Source: a virus. Taken from it: a stretch of DNA of 33,514 nucleotides. The notes beneath the pieces are model-generated. The model was not told where the DNA came from. It did not search any database and was given only the letters and a program-made list of their open reading frames with translations. Positions 1 to 9,605 of the stretch are shown one piece after another. The position numbers and the translations under genes are program-made. The stretch lies in the IMG/VR virus record IMGVR_UViG_3300031839_001235, positions 1 through 33,514 of that record, one strand, 5' to 3'. The first letter of the stretch is position 1. The number at the start of each line of letters is the position of its first letter.

Positions 1-2
1 GC

Positions 3-3000
3 GTGGGAGCTAAAGCTCTTGGCGGAGCAGCAAGGGCTCAACGGATAGCGACCACTGCCGGTGCCACTACTGCCGGTGTAGGCACGGGTGCTTCTGAGCA
101 AGCTGATAGGATAGCCGCTGCCAGAGCTAGAGGAGAGGACGTATCCGCTGATCAAGAAGATCTGGCCATAGCTCTTGGAGGATTGGTTGGTGCAACGGAA
201 GCTATTGCTCCTCTTGAAGTTTTAAAAAAAATTAGAAGATTTAGAAACCCCCAGAAGAATGAAGAAGCATTCAATGCTGTGACTAGCGCATTGAGAACTG
301 GCGGTATAGAAGGAACTCAAGAGGTGGCTGCTAGTTTAATGCAGAATGCCATCGAGGACGGAGTCTATTCTGACAACGTTAACTACACTGAATCTTTGTG
401 GGATGACTTTACTGTAGGCGCAGGTGCAGGTGCGCTATTAGATGCTATGACTAACGGCGTTAACCGCCGTAGATCAAGAGCTGTTCTTGAAGCTGAAAGA
501 GAACGAGAGCAAGTTTTTCGAGACGAAGAAGCCGCTGCTTCTCAAGAGCTTTATGACAGAGCCGAACAAGCTAAACGGCTAGCAGAAGAAGACGCTGTAA
601 AAGCATCCACTCCGCTAATGAGCGGCATGGAAACGTTTGATCAAGATCAAGTTCAATTCGATTCTACACAGCCTTACTCAGGCAGAAAAACAAACATGGT
701 TAATAGGGCTGCAGATTATGCTAGCCAGTTAGCAAGAGCCGCTATTCAAAAAAGTGGAGTTTTTCCTGAGTCAGGTAAGTTTGATATTGTCGAAGAGAAG
801 CTTCCTGACGGCTCAGTATTTAAGGTTGTTCATTCCGAAACAGGCCAACAGTTTGGTCAGCCAGAACAAGAAAGAGAATCTGCTATTCATTTGATGGCAA
901 ATCTTAATCAAGAGCTGATTAATAGGAAGGTTAACGGAGCCGTAATAGACTCTTTAGATCTTGCTCCGCAGGCGTATACACCTGAGCAAGCAGAAAGCTT
1001 GTATGTTATTGGTCAAAGATTAAATAGACCCAAGCGTTTTACTGTTACTTCTGGAGTGCTTAACGAAGCAGCCGGGACAACTCAGTCCCCAAAGGCTCCG
1101 TATCAAGAAGATAAGACAATAGATCAGCTCCATGTTCTTCAGTATGGAGTCCCGCCATACACAGACAGAGGTAAAAAACTTTACCGAGACCTGTCGAATC
1201 TGACTGCAGCTCAAGAATTAAACCTTGAAAGAAGAAAGCAAGGCCTTCCCGAAGTCCAAGAGTTTACGCTAGAAGAAGCTAGACAAGTATTGGGCGACAA
1301 ATATTCAAACGTTTTTGATGTATTGCTTGGCGTTAATGCGCCAGATATGACCGAGACAATAGAAAACTTCGGTACTGTTGGCGCTCGTTTAGCGCAAAGC
1401 AGGCAGGAGTATCAGGATCAAAAACAAACATTAGACCAAGTGTCTACTGTGCTGAATGAAAAAAACATAGTCTCTGATGTCAACAGTCCTGAAGTTAAGT
1501 ACTTGTTTGAGAAGATTGTTAATGAACCTGATGTAAGCAAGATGACTCCTTCTCAGCGAATGTATCTTGTTCAAGAGGTTAAAAAACTTCCTGTAGTTCC
1601 GGAGCCGGCAGCTCTTCCTGACTTTAGACCAAAGACTTATACCCAAGGACAATACAACGCAGCCGTTCAGTACGTTACTGAGACTGGTGATGGCACTGTT
1701 GAAAACATTGAAAGCCAGCTTGGCGACATTGGTTCAACTAAGCGTGTGAGAAAAGTTGCTTCTGATTTACAAAAGGCAATGAAGAACACTGGCCTAATCA
1801 ATGACAAAGACGAAGTTGCTACTCGCACAGCATTGCCATCTCCAGAGCAATACCAGCCAGAAATTAAGCCATATAAAGAAACAGTCTCAGAGGATGCTGC
1901 CCAATTAGAAAAGCTTCTTAGTGAAGACTTAAGGGGCATGGGTTTAGATGACATCCGAGTTAGGGTTCTCGACGAGTTAAAGATTGGCCCTGTTACTAGA
2001 GAAGGCGAGGTAATCCTTACCGGAAAACCAGAAGAAAGAGCTGATCCAAATGTTGAGGGCTACTATAAGCCAAGGGCAAACACTGTTTTTCTTGCTCTCG
2101 ATAGGATTAAACAAACAGCTAGAGATCAAACGCCAGAGTCCAGAAGAGAAGCATTAGCTGACATCTTAAACCATGAGGTTGTTCATGGCGTTAGGAACTT
2201 AGACTTGTGGACAGATAAAGAATGGCGCTTGCTAGAAAATTTAGCAAGAAAAAAAGCTGTTCCGGGAACTGGAAACGTTACGTTCTTCAATGATGTTCAA
2301 TCAAGATATGAAAACTTATCTGCTGTTGGCCAGATGGAAGAAGCTGTTGCCGAGCTTATTAGGTATGCGCGAAAAGATAAGAAGTTTGTTACTGGGAAGC
2401 CTAAGACTTTAGTCGATAGGATGTATAACTTCTTTGAGAAAACAGGCAACGCTCTTAACGGAACCGGATTCCAAAGCTTCGATGATGTTTTGTCTAGGCT
2501 TGAGAAGGGAGAAGTTGGCTCAAGAGAAAGAGATCAAATAAGAACGCTTAAGTCTACAGAGAAAAAGTTAGGCGCTGTTCCCGAAAGGGGTATAGGCCTG
2601 TACCGCGATGTTAGGAATCTTACTCCGCAAACTGGAGAGGAAGAGATAGCTGCTTCAAGGCAAAGAGATAGAGCAGCAGAGCAAGGCTTTGACACTGAGA
2701 CTCCTTATTATCATGGGACTGTAGCAGGGGATATTAAAAAATTCAGAAGCGACCTTTCTAACGTCACCGCTAGCATGGGAGGTACTGATAATTTAATAGC
2801 TGGTCATTTTACTTCAAACGTAGATTTTGCAAATCGATTTTCAAGGAGCGATGAATACGGGAGTGCGTTTCTAAAATCAGATGAAAGTCCCGCTGTCTAT
2901 CCCGTTTACCTGAGGAAAGGAAAATCTTTTGACGCAGGAAAAATTTCTAGAGAACGAGACCCCGAAGACGAGCTTCAGGTTTTGCAAGATGAGATAGACA

Positions 3001-6000
3001 ATCTCTCCAATCCTTATTACGAGGAATATGTAAGCAACCAAATGGCTAAAATGTCTTATGATCCTGATGATGTTGCTACTAAAAAATCTATCATGGAAGT
3101 TAGAAGAGATCAGCTTTCATCTATAGTAGAAGATATTTTTGCAAACCCAAGAGAAGTTGCTTTTGCAGAGCTAGAACAGTTGGCTCCATTTATTCGCAGC
3201 GCAGGATACGATTCCTACGTTGACTATGAATACGGACTAAACGAAGAACTTTCTAACGAGTTTGCTGATGGTGACACTCTTGGGCCTCTTGGGTCTACTG
3301 GAATTGCAGTCTTTAAACCCTCAGATATTAAGGGTGTCTACGCTCAGTATGATCCATCAGGAGTTCCTCAAGGTTACGAATACGAAGACGACATCTTATT
3401 CTCAAAGAAAAAAGATCTTAAGAGAACTAAGACTGGTCAGTATGTTGGCGCACCCAAAGAACTTAATACGCCTCAAAAGTTAGGAGCCCTCAGAAGATCT
3501 ATAAAAGGCTTGGCAGAAGAGGGAGAAGGTGGCCGGTTCTGGTATGAGCAAAGTGGAAAAGCTTTGCTAAACATCACAGGCGGTAACAGGGAAGAGGCAA
3601 ATAAACTTGCTCAAGCAATAGCAATTACATCTCCGCAAACTCCTGTACCAAGCAACTTTAACTATGCCGTTCAAGCTTATTATCAGAACCGTGCAGGTCA
3701 ACCAATCAAGACGGGCATGTATCCCGGTTGGATGAGTAAGGCGTTAGAGGATGTATTTGCTGGCGGGGAATGGGAAGGTAGGAAGACAAACAACTTCTAC
3801 AACAACGTCATGCGAGAGATTGATGCCACTATCGAGCAAGGCGTAACTACAGACATATGGATGATGAGAGCCTTTGGTTTTATGGGCGACTCACCAACAG
3901 ATGCTCAATATACCTTCGTTGAGAATGAAGTAAAAAGTCTGGCTAATGAATTGGGCTGGGAACCTCAACAGGTTCAGGCTGCAGTATGGGTTGCTATGAA
4001 AGCGCGTACTGAAAACAAGATGGTCAAGGCCAAGACGGAAAAGATATCTCAACGAAAGGGGTACATGAAGTATGAGGTAGATCCAAAGACCAAGAAGAAA
4101 ACAAGGGTTCTTTTAGATCCAGAAAAGCATAGACAGACATGGCTTAATGAGGCCATGAAGTATGATCCGACAGGCGCAGAAAAGGATCAAGCTAAGTTTG
4201 ATTACAGCGATGCTGCTAGGAATAACCTTGCACAGGTAAGCTGGGAAAGCATTCCGGGAGCTACATCTGGTCACCTTAGGGAGATATTTGATGCTCAATA
4301 TCCAGAGTTACAAGATTATCATGTGCAAATATCGAAGGCATTCCTTAACGAAGAGGGCAATGATATTGCTGCTCTTGAGCTTGGGGTTCTTTCTCCGGGA
4401 GATTTTGAAGCTCCGGGATATTTTGAGGACAGGGTTTCTCCGGGCACTCAAACGCAAGTAGTCTCTCCTAAAAGATACAAAGTTAATGCACCTGCCTTTG
4501 AGATAGAACCTTCGTCAGAAGACTTAATAAAAGCTTACGCTGCGGTTCGTGGCGTGCTTATGAAACAGGATGGCGTTGGATATCATCGACCATTTTACGA
4601 TAAGGGTTTAAGGAAAGGTGATCTTAACGGTATTGAGATAGATATTGGCAGGCCGTTTACTGAAGAAGAGACTGCAAATCTTGCTGAGATAATGAAAGAG
4701 TATTCTGGTCACGGAGAGTATAACCCCATAGGGTCAGACTCAGGAGCTAGGCTAATAAACTTTGATTACTTAGAAGTCGATAACAATGACTTTAACAACA
4801 TGGTTATCAAAGCATTAACCAACATGGAGTTTGCTAACGGAGAGTCAGCCACAGCGGGAAGGTTCGCCGCTCAAGCTGGATACTTAGGTAACGATTGGAA
4901 GGTAAATAAAAATGGCGAAAGTTATATCGAAAGTCTTGGAGAAATCTCACCCGATCTACAGCGAAGGGTTGAAGATATCATCCGTAGGTTACAGCCCAGA
5001 ATTGATGCAGTCGATAAAGACTTCTCAGAAAGGTATGGCTGGACAGAAAACCAAGAGATCAATGAAAGATACAAGCCAAAAGAAAACGCAGTAAAGCCAG
5101 ATGAGAGTATGCAACAGGATGAGGTTGTTGAATCTCGTCGTCGCACAGCATCTGAAGTTGCTGCTGCCTTCGGAGAAAGAAGCCCTCCGGGAACTATTAT
5201 GCACTCTGTGGATAACTCTCCAGAGGTGCAAGAAGCACTTATTGATCAAGAAATACTTGGCGAACCTTTTAGTCTTCAAACAAAAGGCTACTCTTTCGGT
5301 GACAAATTTATCTATCAGGTTGCCGACAAGCTCGTTGGGCTTAAAGATGCCGAAGCAAAGATAAACAAATACAGACAGAGCTTAGGGTTGAAACCCCTTA
5401 GTGCAAAAGAGTCTGCATATATCGGAGAAGAATCTATTGCCGGCATTCTTGGAAACAAGATGCGTAATTTCCAAGAGGAAAAAAAGAAACCTTTAGCAAA
5501 GAAAATTGCTGACTCAGGATACAGTCTGGATGAAGTTGATGAGTTTCTTATTCTTCGCCATGCCATAGAGCGCAATCAAAAAATTGCAGCCCGTGACAAT
5601 CAAAGAGATGTCGAGATCAATCCCGGATCTGGAAAGCTTAAGACAGGTCAAACCCTTACTAACAGTTTTGTTAAACGCAAAATGAAAGAGCGTTATGACA
5701 TGGACTGGGATGATGCTACTGGAACTTGGACTGGAGGTAACGCTAGAGCTAAACGCCTTATGGACGTTGCGGCAGATGTCGATGCCATAGTGAATGACAC
5801 AATAGGATTCACAGTCGAAGGAGGCTTGTTAGATAACGATTCTGCTGAAGCAATCAGAACGGCTTACAAATATTATGCCCCCTTAAGAGGAAAAGACATT
5901 GAAGATGATTACGCTGAAACTGCAATTATAGGAAGCAGTATAAGCACTAAGGGCAAAGAGTTTCTCAGGGCGATGGGGAGAGAGTCAGCGGCTCAATCCC

Positions 6001-8153
6001 CCTTGGGACATGTCTTATTAAATGCTGAACGCGCAATGGCTAGAGGAGTGAAGAACAAGCAGTTTGGTGAGCGCCTAGTCGATTTGATACGCAACAATCC
6101 TGACGAAGATTTTTGGAGGGTTATCTCTCCAGAAGATCCAAGGTACATGCGAGCCTTTGAAAAGAAATTTACTTATGTTGGCAATGATAAAGACTTACAA
6201 GGTCAGGCATTCAACGAAATACCAAAGGGCGCAGACAAGAAAGATTACATACAAAAGATTGTGCTTAAGCGAGACAACCTTGGCCCCGGATTTGATCAAG
6301 ATCTTATTGGCATTAAGCTAGATGGTAAGCAAGTTTACGTCGAGCTTGCAGATAAAAGATTAAGAGATGCCATACTTGGTATGGATGGCGGGACTGCAGA
6401 CAATATTATCCGCAAGTTTGGCGTTGTTAATCGATTCCTTTCTATGGTTAACACCTCGCTCAACCCTGAATTTGTTATTGGCAACTTCTCCCGCGATGTT
6501 CAGACAGCAGTGTTCAACATCCTTGGCGAGCAAGACATGTCAATGGGTAAGGCTAAAGACCAAAAGCTTGTAGCTAAAGTTTTGAAAGATGTTATTCCTT
6601 CTATGGGTACGTTTTACAAAGGATCAAGAAGGTACTCCACTAAAGACGGCACGTTTAAAGGTAATCTTTTTGGGATGAGTCCTAAGGATCAGGCTGACTT
6701 CAAAGAGTTTATGGAAGCTGGTGCCAAGGCAGATTGGTTTCATTCTAGAAGTCCAGAGGATCAATTCAAAACAGTTCAGTCAATGATTGAAATGGCTAAC
6801 GGAACGTTTAAAGGAAACTTCCAAAGAAGATTTCAAAATGTAATGCAGTTTGTTGAAGACTCTAATGCTGCTGTTGAGAATGCTGTTCGACTGTCTACGT
6901 TTAAAGCCTCAAGAGATGAGCTGCTTAACGCAGGAGTTCCTAGATCTGAGGCTGTTGCTCAGGCAGCTTCTCTTGCTAAGAACTTAACGATTAACTTTAA
7001 CCGTAAAGGTAACGCTGGAGACTTGATCAACGCTATATATTTATTCTTCAATGCTAGCGTTCAAGGCACTGCAAATTTTGCAAGAGGGTTGTTCGGGCCT
7101 AAGATGAATCCGTTTAGTCCTGAGGCTAGTCGAGTTAAACAGGGTGCTGTTACATCCTTGATTATGTTTGGTGCTCTGTCTGCATTAAGAGCAGAAGAAG
7201 AAAGCGAAGAGAACCCAGAGACCGGAAGGTCTTATTACTCAGAGATTCCAAACTACATCAAAGAAAGAAACATCGTTGTTATGGCCGAAGACGGCAAGGA
7301 TTACTACACTATACCGCTGCCGTATGGGTACAACGTTTTCCATGTTCTTGGGCAGAATGTTTTCGAGATGAGCAACGGTCACATGTCACCAATGAAGGCA
7401 ACGTCAAATATAACCAGCGCCTTCTTAGGTTCATTTTCTCCGGTAGAATTTTCATCTCCTGCGCCAACAATTACGCAGCCATTTGTAGAAATAGCTAAGA
7501 ATGAAAACTTCTTTGGCTCTCCTATATATCGAGAAAATTTTCCGACAGGGACTCAGGTTCCAGAATCTCAACTGTCTATGTCAACAACAAAGACTCCGTT
7601 CAGATGGATGGCCAATCTTGCAAACTCATTGACAGGTGGAAATGAACAAGAACCCGGAGCTGTAGATATTTCTCCGGATGTTTTAGAACATTTAGCAGAG
7701 TTTATGTTTGGTGGAGCTGGAAGTTTTTTCACAAGAAATCTTAATGCTATTGAAAAGTGGCAAAAGGGAGAGGACTTAGAAGTTAGAGAGATGCCTTTCA
7801 TCAGAAGAATAAAAGGCGAGCCTAATGAAAGAGCAAGCATGTCAGACTTTTATGAGAGGAAGGTTAAGCTTGAACAAAAAGAAGCTAGACTTGAAGCGTT
7901 AAAAGGATCAGAAAGATTAGCGTACAGAAGGAGCAACGCTGATTACTTGAGGACGCTAAGAGATCTTGAGATCGCAGAAAAACAATTAAGATCTTTAAGG
8001 CAACAACGTAATAAGCTAAAAGAATTGGCAGCTAGATCTCCAGCAAACGCACTAAAGTATGGAAAGGCTGAAGAAGAAATTTACGATAAGATGAACTCGA
8101 TATACAACAGGTTTAACAAAGCTTATGACTACAAGGTGGGCAGGACTAAGTAA
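3..8153 (+). CDS. Giant polyvalent virion protein with metallopeptidase and ADP-ribosyltransferase-like domains (5' partial)
   Basis: At least 2716 residues are open; the GTG at base 3 is only the first possible start and the frame probably continues left of the window. Seen: a zinc-peptidase motif HEVVH at residues 724-728 with acidic residues near 779-785 that could supply a third ligand; an ART-like region beginning YYHGT at 902 and ending with a VFKPSDIKG stretch near 1103 and DDILFS near 1129; a further conserved-looking block starting GRFWYEQSGK near 1177; a hydrophobic patch near 2381-2395; and a charged coiled-coil-like C terminus from about 2620. This domain order is typical of phage polyvalent proteins, which are packaged in the capsid and ejected with the DNA. 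The role is inferred: processing of virion or host proteins and ADP-ribosylation of a host target. It ends 8 bases inside the convergent YbcO-type gene. Confidence 0.85.
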   Translation: MGAKALGGAARAQRIATTAGATTAGVGTGASEQADRIAAARARGEDVSADQEDLAIALGGLVGATEAIAPLEVLKKIRRFRNPQKNEEAFNAVTSALRTGGIEGTQEVAASLMQNAIEDGVYSDNVNYTESLWDDFTVGAGAGALLDAMTNGVNRRRSRAVLEAEREREQVFRDEEAAASQELYDRAEQAKRLAEEDAVKASTPLMSGMETFDQDQVQFDSTQPYSGRKTNMVNRAADYASQLARAAIQKSGVFPESGKFDIVEEKLPDGSVFKVVHSETGQQFGQPEQERESAIHLMANLNQELINRKVNGAVIDSLDLAPQAYTPEQAESLYVIGQRLNRPKRFTVTSGVLNEAAGTTQSPKAPYQEDKTIDQLHVLQYGVPPYTDRGKKLYRDLSNLTAAQELNLERRKQGLPEVQEFTLEEARQVLGDKYSNVFDVLLGVNAPDMTETIENFGTVGARLAQSRQEYQDQKQTLDQVSTVLNEKNIVSDVNSPEVKYLFEKIVNEPDVSKMTPSQRMYLVQEVKKLPVVPEPAALPDFRPKTYTQGQYNAAVQYVTETGDGTVENIESQLGDIGSTKRVRKVASDLQKAMKNTGLINDKDEVATRTALPSPEQYQPEIKPYKETVSEDAAQLEKLLSEDLRGMGLDDIRVRVLDELKIGPVTREGEVILTGKPEERADPNVEGYYKPRANTVFLALDRIKQTARDQTPESRREALADILNHEVVHGVRNLDLWTDKEWRLLENLARKKAVPGTGNVTFFNDVQSRYENLSAVGQMEEAVAELIRYARKDKKFVTGKPKTLVDRMYNFFEKTGNALNGTGFQSFDDVLSRLEKGEVGSRERDQIRTLKSTEKKLGAVPERGIGLYRDVRNLTPQTGEEEIAASRQRDRAAEQGFDTETPYYHGTVAGDIKKFRSDLSNVTASMGGTDNLIAGHFTSNVDFANRFSRSDEYGSAFLKSDESPAVYPVYLRKGKSFDAGKISRERDPEDELQVLQDEIDNLSNPYYEEYVSNQMAKMSYDPDDVATKKSIMEVRRDQLSSIVEDIFANPREVAFAELEQLAPFIRSAGYDSYVDYEYGLNEELSNEFADGDTLGPLGSTGIAVFKPSDIKGVYAQYDPSGVPQGYEYEDDILFSKKKDLKRTKTGQYVGAPKELNTPQKLGALRRSIKGLAEEGEGGRFWYEQSGKALLNITGGNREEANKLAQAIAITSPQTPVPSNFNYAVQAYYQNRAGQPIKTGMYPGWMSKALEDVFAGGEWEGRKTNNFYNNVMREIDATIEQGVTTDIWMMRAFGFMGDSPTDAQYTFVENEVKSLANELGWEPQQVQAAVWVAMKARTENKMVKAKTEKISQRKGYMKYEVDPKTKKKTRVLLDPEKHRQTWLNEAMKYDPTGAEKDQAKFDYSDAARNNLAQVSWESIPGATSGHLREIFDAQYPELQDYHVQISKAFLNEEGNDIAALELGVLSPGDFEAPGYFEDRVSPGTQTQVVSPKRYKVNAPAFEIEPSSEDLIKAYAAVRGVLMKQDGVGYHRPFYDKGLRKGDLNGIEIDIGRPFTEEETANLAEIMKEYSGHGEYNPIGSDSGARLINFDYLEVDNNDFNNMVIKALTNMEFANGESATAGRFAAQAGYLGNDWKVNKNGESYIESLGEISPDLQRRVEDIIRRLQPRIDAVDKDFSERYGWTENQEINERYKPKENAVKPDESMQQDEVVESRRRTASEVAAAFGERSPPGTIMHSVDNSPEVQEALIDQEILGEPFSLQTKGYSFGDKFIYQVADKLVGLKDAEAKINKYRQSLGLKPLSAKESAYIGEESIAGILGNKMRNFQEEKKKPLAKKIADSGYSLDEVDEFLILRHAIERNQKIAARDNQRDVEINPGSGKLKTGQTLTNSFVKRKMKERYDMDWDDATGTWTGGNARAKRLMDVAADVDAIVNDTIGFTVEGGLLDNDSAEAIRTAYKYYAPLRGKDIEDDYAETAIIGSSISTKGKEFLRAMGRESAAQSPLGHVLLNAERAMARGVKNKQFGERLVDLIRNNPDEDFWRVISPEDPRYMRAFEKKFTYVGNDKDLQGQAFNEIPKGADKKDYIQKIVLKRDNLGPGFDQDLIGIKLDGKQVYVELADKRLRDAILGMDGGTADNIIRKFGVVNRFLSMVNTSLNPEFVIGNFSRDVQTAVFNILGEQDMSMGKAKDQKLVAKVLKDVIPSMGTFYKGSRRYSTKDGTFKGNLFGMSPKDQADFKEFMEAGAKADWFHSRSPEDQFKTVQSMIEMANGTFKGNFQRRFQNVMQFVEDSNAAVENAVRLSTFKASRDELLNAGVPRSEAVAQAASLAKNLTINFNRKGNAGDLINAIYLFFNASVQGTANFARGLFGPKMNPFSPEASRVKQGAVTSLIMFGALSALRAEEESEENPETGRSYYSEIPNYIKERNIVVMAEDGKDYYTIPLPYGYNVFHVLGQNVFEMSNGHMSPMKATSNITSAFLGSFSPVEFSSPAPTITQPFVEIAKNENFFGSPIYRENFPTGTQVPESQLSMSTTKTPFRWMANLANSLTGGNEQEPGAVDISPDVLEHLAEFMFGGAGSFFTRNLNAIEKWQKGEDLEVREMPFIRRIKGEPNERASMSDFYERKVKLEQKEARLEALKGSERLAYRRSNADYLRTLRDLEIAEKQLRSLRQQRNKLKELAARSPANALKYGKAEEEIYDKMNSIYNRFNKAYDYKVGRTK

Positions 8154-8166
8154 TATTTATTAGTCC
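8143..8166. terminator. Hairpin between convergent genes
   Basis: GGACTAA at 8143-8149 pairs perfectly with TTAGTCC at 8160-8166. The hairpin spans both stop codons of the converging genes (plus stop 8151-8153, minus stop 8148-8146). No clear T run follows on either strand, so termination is only inferred from position. Its left arm contains GACTAAGTA, the half-site of the palindrome arrays at 13128-13205 and 22601-22742. Confidence 0.45.
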
Positions 8167-8448
8167 TTCAGTAATCAATTGGCCCCACGTTCTTTCTAAG
8201 CCCCTCATCTGACAGCGAAGTAGCTCTTCTTTGCTTATGTTTGTTACATGCATTCTGCCATCGATAAGATCATGGCAGCTTGAGCAAGCATACACTGCAA
8301 GATAATCTGGCGACTTAATGGACATTCCTTTTGCCATGCTTGGCAAGTGAGCTAAGACAGTAGTCTCTGTGTTGTTGTTGCAGTAAGGGTAAATCTGCAG
8401 GCTACACATCTTGCCTTTCGCTGATTTCCTTATCTTTGAAGTCTTCAA
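8146..8448 (-). CDS. YbcO-type (DUF1364) putative nuclease
   Basis: This 100-residue protein resembles the lambdoid prophage YbcO family over its full length: a KIRKSAKGK start, C15 and C23, VLAH with H34, then CSSCH with C55, C58 and H59, and a C-terminal RGLERTWGQLITEGLI. The cysteines and histidines suggest a zinc-stabilised HNH-like nuclease fold that cuts DNA during phage recombination. The start is a TTG: the alignable N terminus begins there, and the first ATG (residue 14) would remove it. The TTG overlaps the stop of the upstream 49-aa gene as TTGA, a coupled arrangement also used at 12928. It is the last gene of the minus recombination operon. Confidence 0.85.
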   Translation of the reverse strand: MKTSKIRKSAKGKMCSLQIYPYCNNNTETTVLAHLPSMAKGMSIKSPDYLAVYACSSCHDLIDGRMHVTNISKEELLRCQMRGLERTWGQLITEGLINIT

Positions 8449-8594
8449 TCCTTACCTCGCTCTTCCTCTACCATATCAACAATCTTGGCAAAGCTCTCGT
8501 TGATACCTCTCAGCTCAGTGTAGATCCGGTCAAGCATGTTGATCGCTTCATCCACTTCATCTTGGTCAATAATGACCATTGTCTTCTTGTCCAT
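8445..8594 (-). CDS. Small acidic protein, 49 aa, unknown
   Basis: This frame runs from an ATG at 8594 to a TGA at 8447-8445. An AAGG-type ribosome binding site lies about 8 bases before the start. The product is charged (begins MDKKTMVIIDQDEVDEAINM, ends EEERGKD) with a regular pattern compatible with one or two helices. It overlaps the 52-aa gene upstream by 29 bases and the TTG start of the YbcO-type gene downstream by 3-4 bases, as expected in this compact operon. No family is recognised. Confidence 0.55.
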   Translation of the reverse strand: MDKKTMVIIDQDEVDEAINMLDRIYTELRGINESFAKIVDMVEEERGKD

Positions 8595-8724
8595 CAATCA
8601 TCCTTTTCCACAAGAATATTACACAGCAAATACCAAACACATAGTAAGCTGCTGCGTATTCAGCTCCAAAAGTTTTAGCCACCCACCACGCTGTTCCAAA
8701 CAATACGAACCCTGCTGTGTCCAT
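8566..8724 (-). CDS. Small two-helix membrane protein, 52 aa
   Basis: ATG at 8724, stop TGA at 8568-8566. Two hydrophobic stretches are visible, FVLFGTAWWVAKTF near residues 6-19 and AAAYYVFGICCVIFLW near 24-39, followed by a charged tail, so a small inner-membrane protein is likely. It starts 5 bases after the stop of the 119-aa gene. The ribosome binding site is weak, which lowers certainty. Function unknown; a holin or membrane-stress role cannot be shown from sequence. Confidence 0.5.
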   Translation of the reverse strand: MDTAGFVLFGTAWWVAKTFGAEYAAAYYVFGICCVIFLWKRMIDGQEDNGHY

Positions 8725-8729
8725 GTCGT

Positions 8730-9089
8730 TTACCCATTAGCATTTTGATACTCATAATCTTTAGGCGTTAATTCTGGGAGATTGGTTGCTGATCTGTCCT
8801 CGGATGGTTGTTGCCTCGTCCTAAAGAATCCATTGTACTCTGGATACATGTTCATAAATCTTCTGGAATAAAAAGCTCTGTAGTTATTGTTAAGCTTGAA
8901 GCTGTTCGTTCCGTCTCCACCTGAGTCAATCTCCCACCGTATCCTTTCAAACACAGCATTGACTGAATAATTCTTGTACCCTCGATGAATCATTTCAAAT
9001 GTAAACCCACAAAACAAGCGCCAGACTTCAGGATGCTGCCTATGAAAAGCAGCAACCTGATCCCGCATCTCCTCTTGTCTGGTTTCCAT
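8730..9089 (-). CDS. Conserved phage hypothetical protein, 119 aa
   Basis: The start METRQEEMRD at 9089 is chosen because its ATG overlaps the stop of the upstream 30-aa gene as TAATG; a longer frame from 9155 would read through that gene in another frame. The core (HPEVWRLFCGFTFEMIHRGY, then NAVFERIRWEID, then NNYRAFYSRRFMNMYPEYNGFFRTR) matches a hypothetical family I have seen near recombination genes in many phages. Aromatic and basic residues dominate; no catalytic motif is evident. Its place between NinB and YbcO-type genes suggests a DNA-metabolism accessory role, which is inference. Confidence 0.75.
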   Translation of the reverse strand: METRQEEMRDQVAAFHRQHPEVWRLFCGFTFEMIHRGYKNYSVNAVFERIRWEIDSGGDGTNSFKLNNNYRAFYSRRFMNMYPEYNGFFRTRQQPSEDRSATNLPELTPKDYEYQNANG

Positions 9090-9181
9090 TACGCTATTAT
9101 TGCGCCAAAAATTAAACCCAAACAGAATGCAGTAACCATTGCCCATCCTGTCCACTCTACTTTGTTCAGTTTATCTTTCAT
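9089..9181 (-). CDS. Single-pass membrane microprotein, 30 aa
   Basis: ATG at 9181 lies inside the last codons of ninB, and the stop TAA at 9091-9089 shares its final A with the ATG of the 119-aa gene (TAATG). The product has a charged N terminus (MKDKLNKVEW) followed by a hydrophobic segment TGWAMVTAFCLGLIFGAIIA that could span the membrane once. GGGG at about 9 bases before the ATG can serve as ribosome binding site. The exact fit between two genes supports it; function unknown. Confidence 0.55.
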   Translation of the reverse strand: MKDKLNKVEWTGWAMVTAFCLGLIFGAIIA

Positions 9182-9605
9182 CGTCATCCCCTTTTGGTTC
9201 TGGAACTGCAAACCCTAGTTCTGCAGCCGTGATAATTAATGTGTCGATAAGCTCTGCGTACTTGGCTCTATTAGCTTGGCTAGATCTTTTCAACGGTCTG
9301 CGTTTGAATCCAAGCCTAGTGTTTACTTCTTCTGAACCATAGGCTCGGCATAACATTTCCTCATGCATCTCGTCGTGAGTCATGCCACAGAACTTACCGA
9401 ACTCAGTGACCCACTTGTGGTAGTAGTTTTCCTGCTGACGAGTGCGCTTCTTCTTAGTCTTATCGACAATAATTTTCACGCCCAGATCAGCATTCTTTAC
9501 CAAATGCGTAACCTCATCCATCCTTGTGTCATCGATCTTTGCCAGCAATCTCATAAGATCCATGACTTCGTCGTGACTTAGAGGATGTATGTGGTACTCA
9601 ATCAT
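9171..9605 (-). CDS. ninB: NinB-like recombination protein
   Basis: 144 residues, the usual NinB/Orf length. Seen: VKIIVDKTKKKRTRQQENYYHKWV near residues 42-65, corresponding to the family block with R-x-x-x-Q-N-x-x-x-W, then FGKFCGMTHDEMHEEML, and a C-terminal LKRSSQANRAKYAELIDTLI with helix AAELGFAVPEP. Lambda NinB (Orf) binds SSB and single-stranded DNA and helps load annealing recombinases in place of host RecFOR. Neighbours fit: an SSB-like gene (ATGA overlap at 9602-9605) and an annealing protein lie directly upstream. The acidic tail GDDDER overlaps the 30-aa gene. Confidence 0.8.
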   Translation of the reverse strand: MIEYHIHPLSHDEVMDLMRLLAKIDDTRMDEVTHLVKNADLGVKIIVDKTKKKRTRQQENYYHKWVTEFGKFCGMTHDEMHEEMLCRAYGSEEVNTRLGFKRRPLKRSSQANRAKYAELIDTLIITAAELGFAVPEPKGDDDER

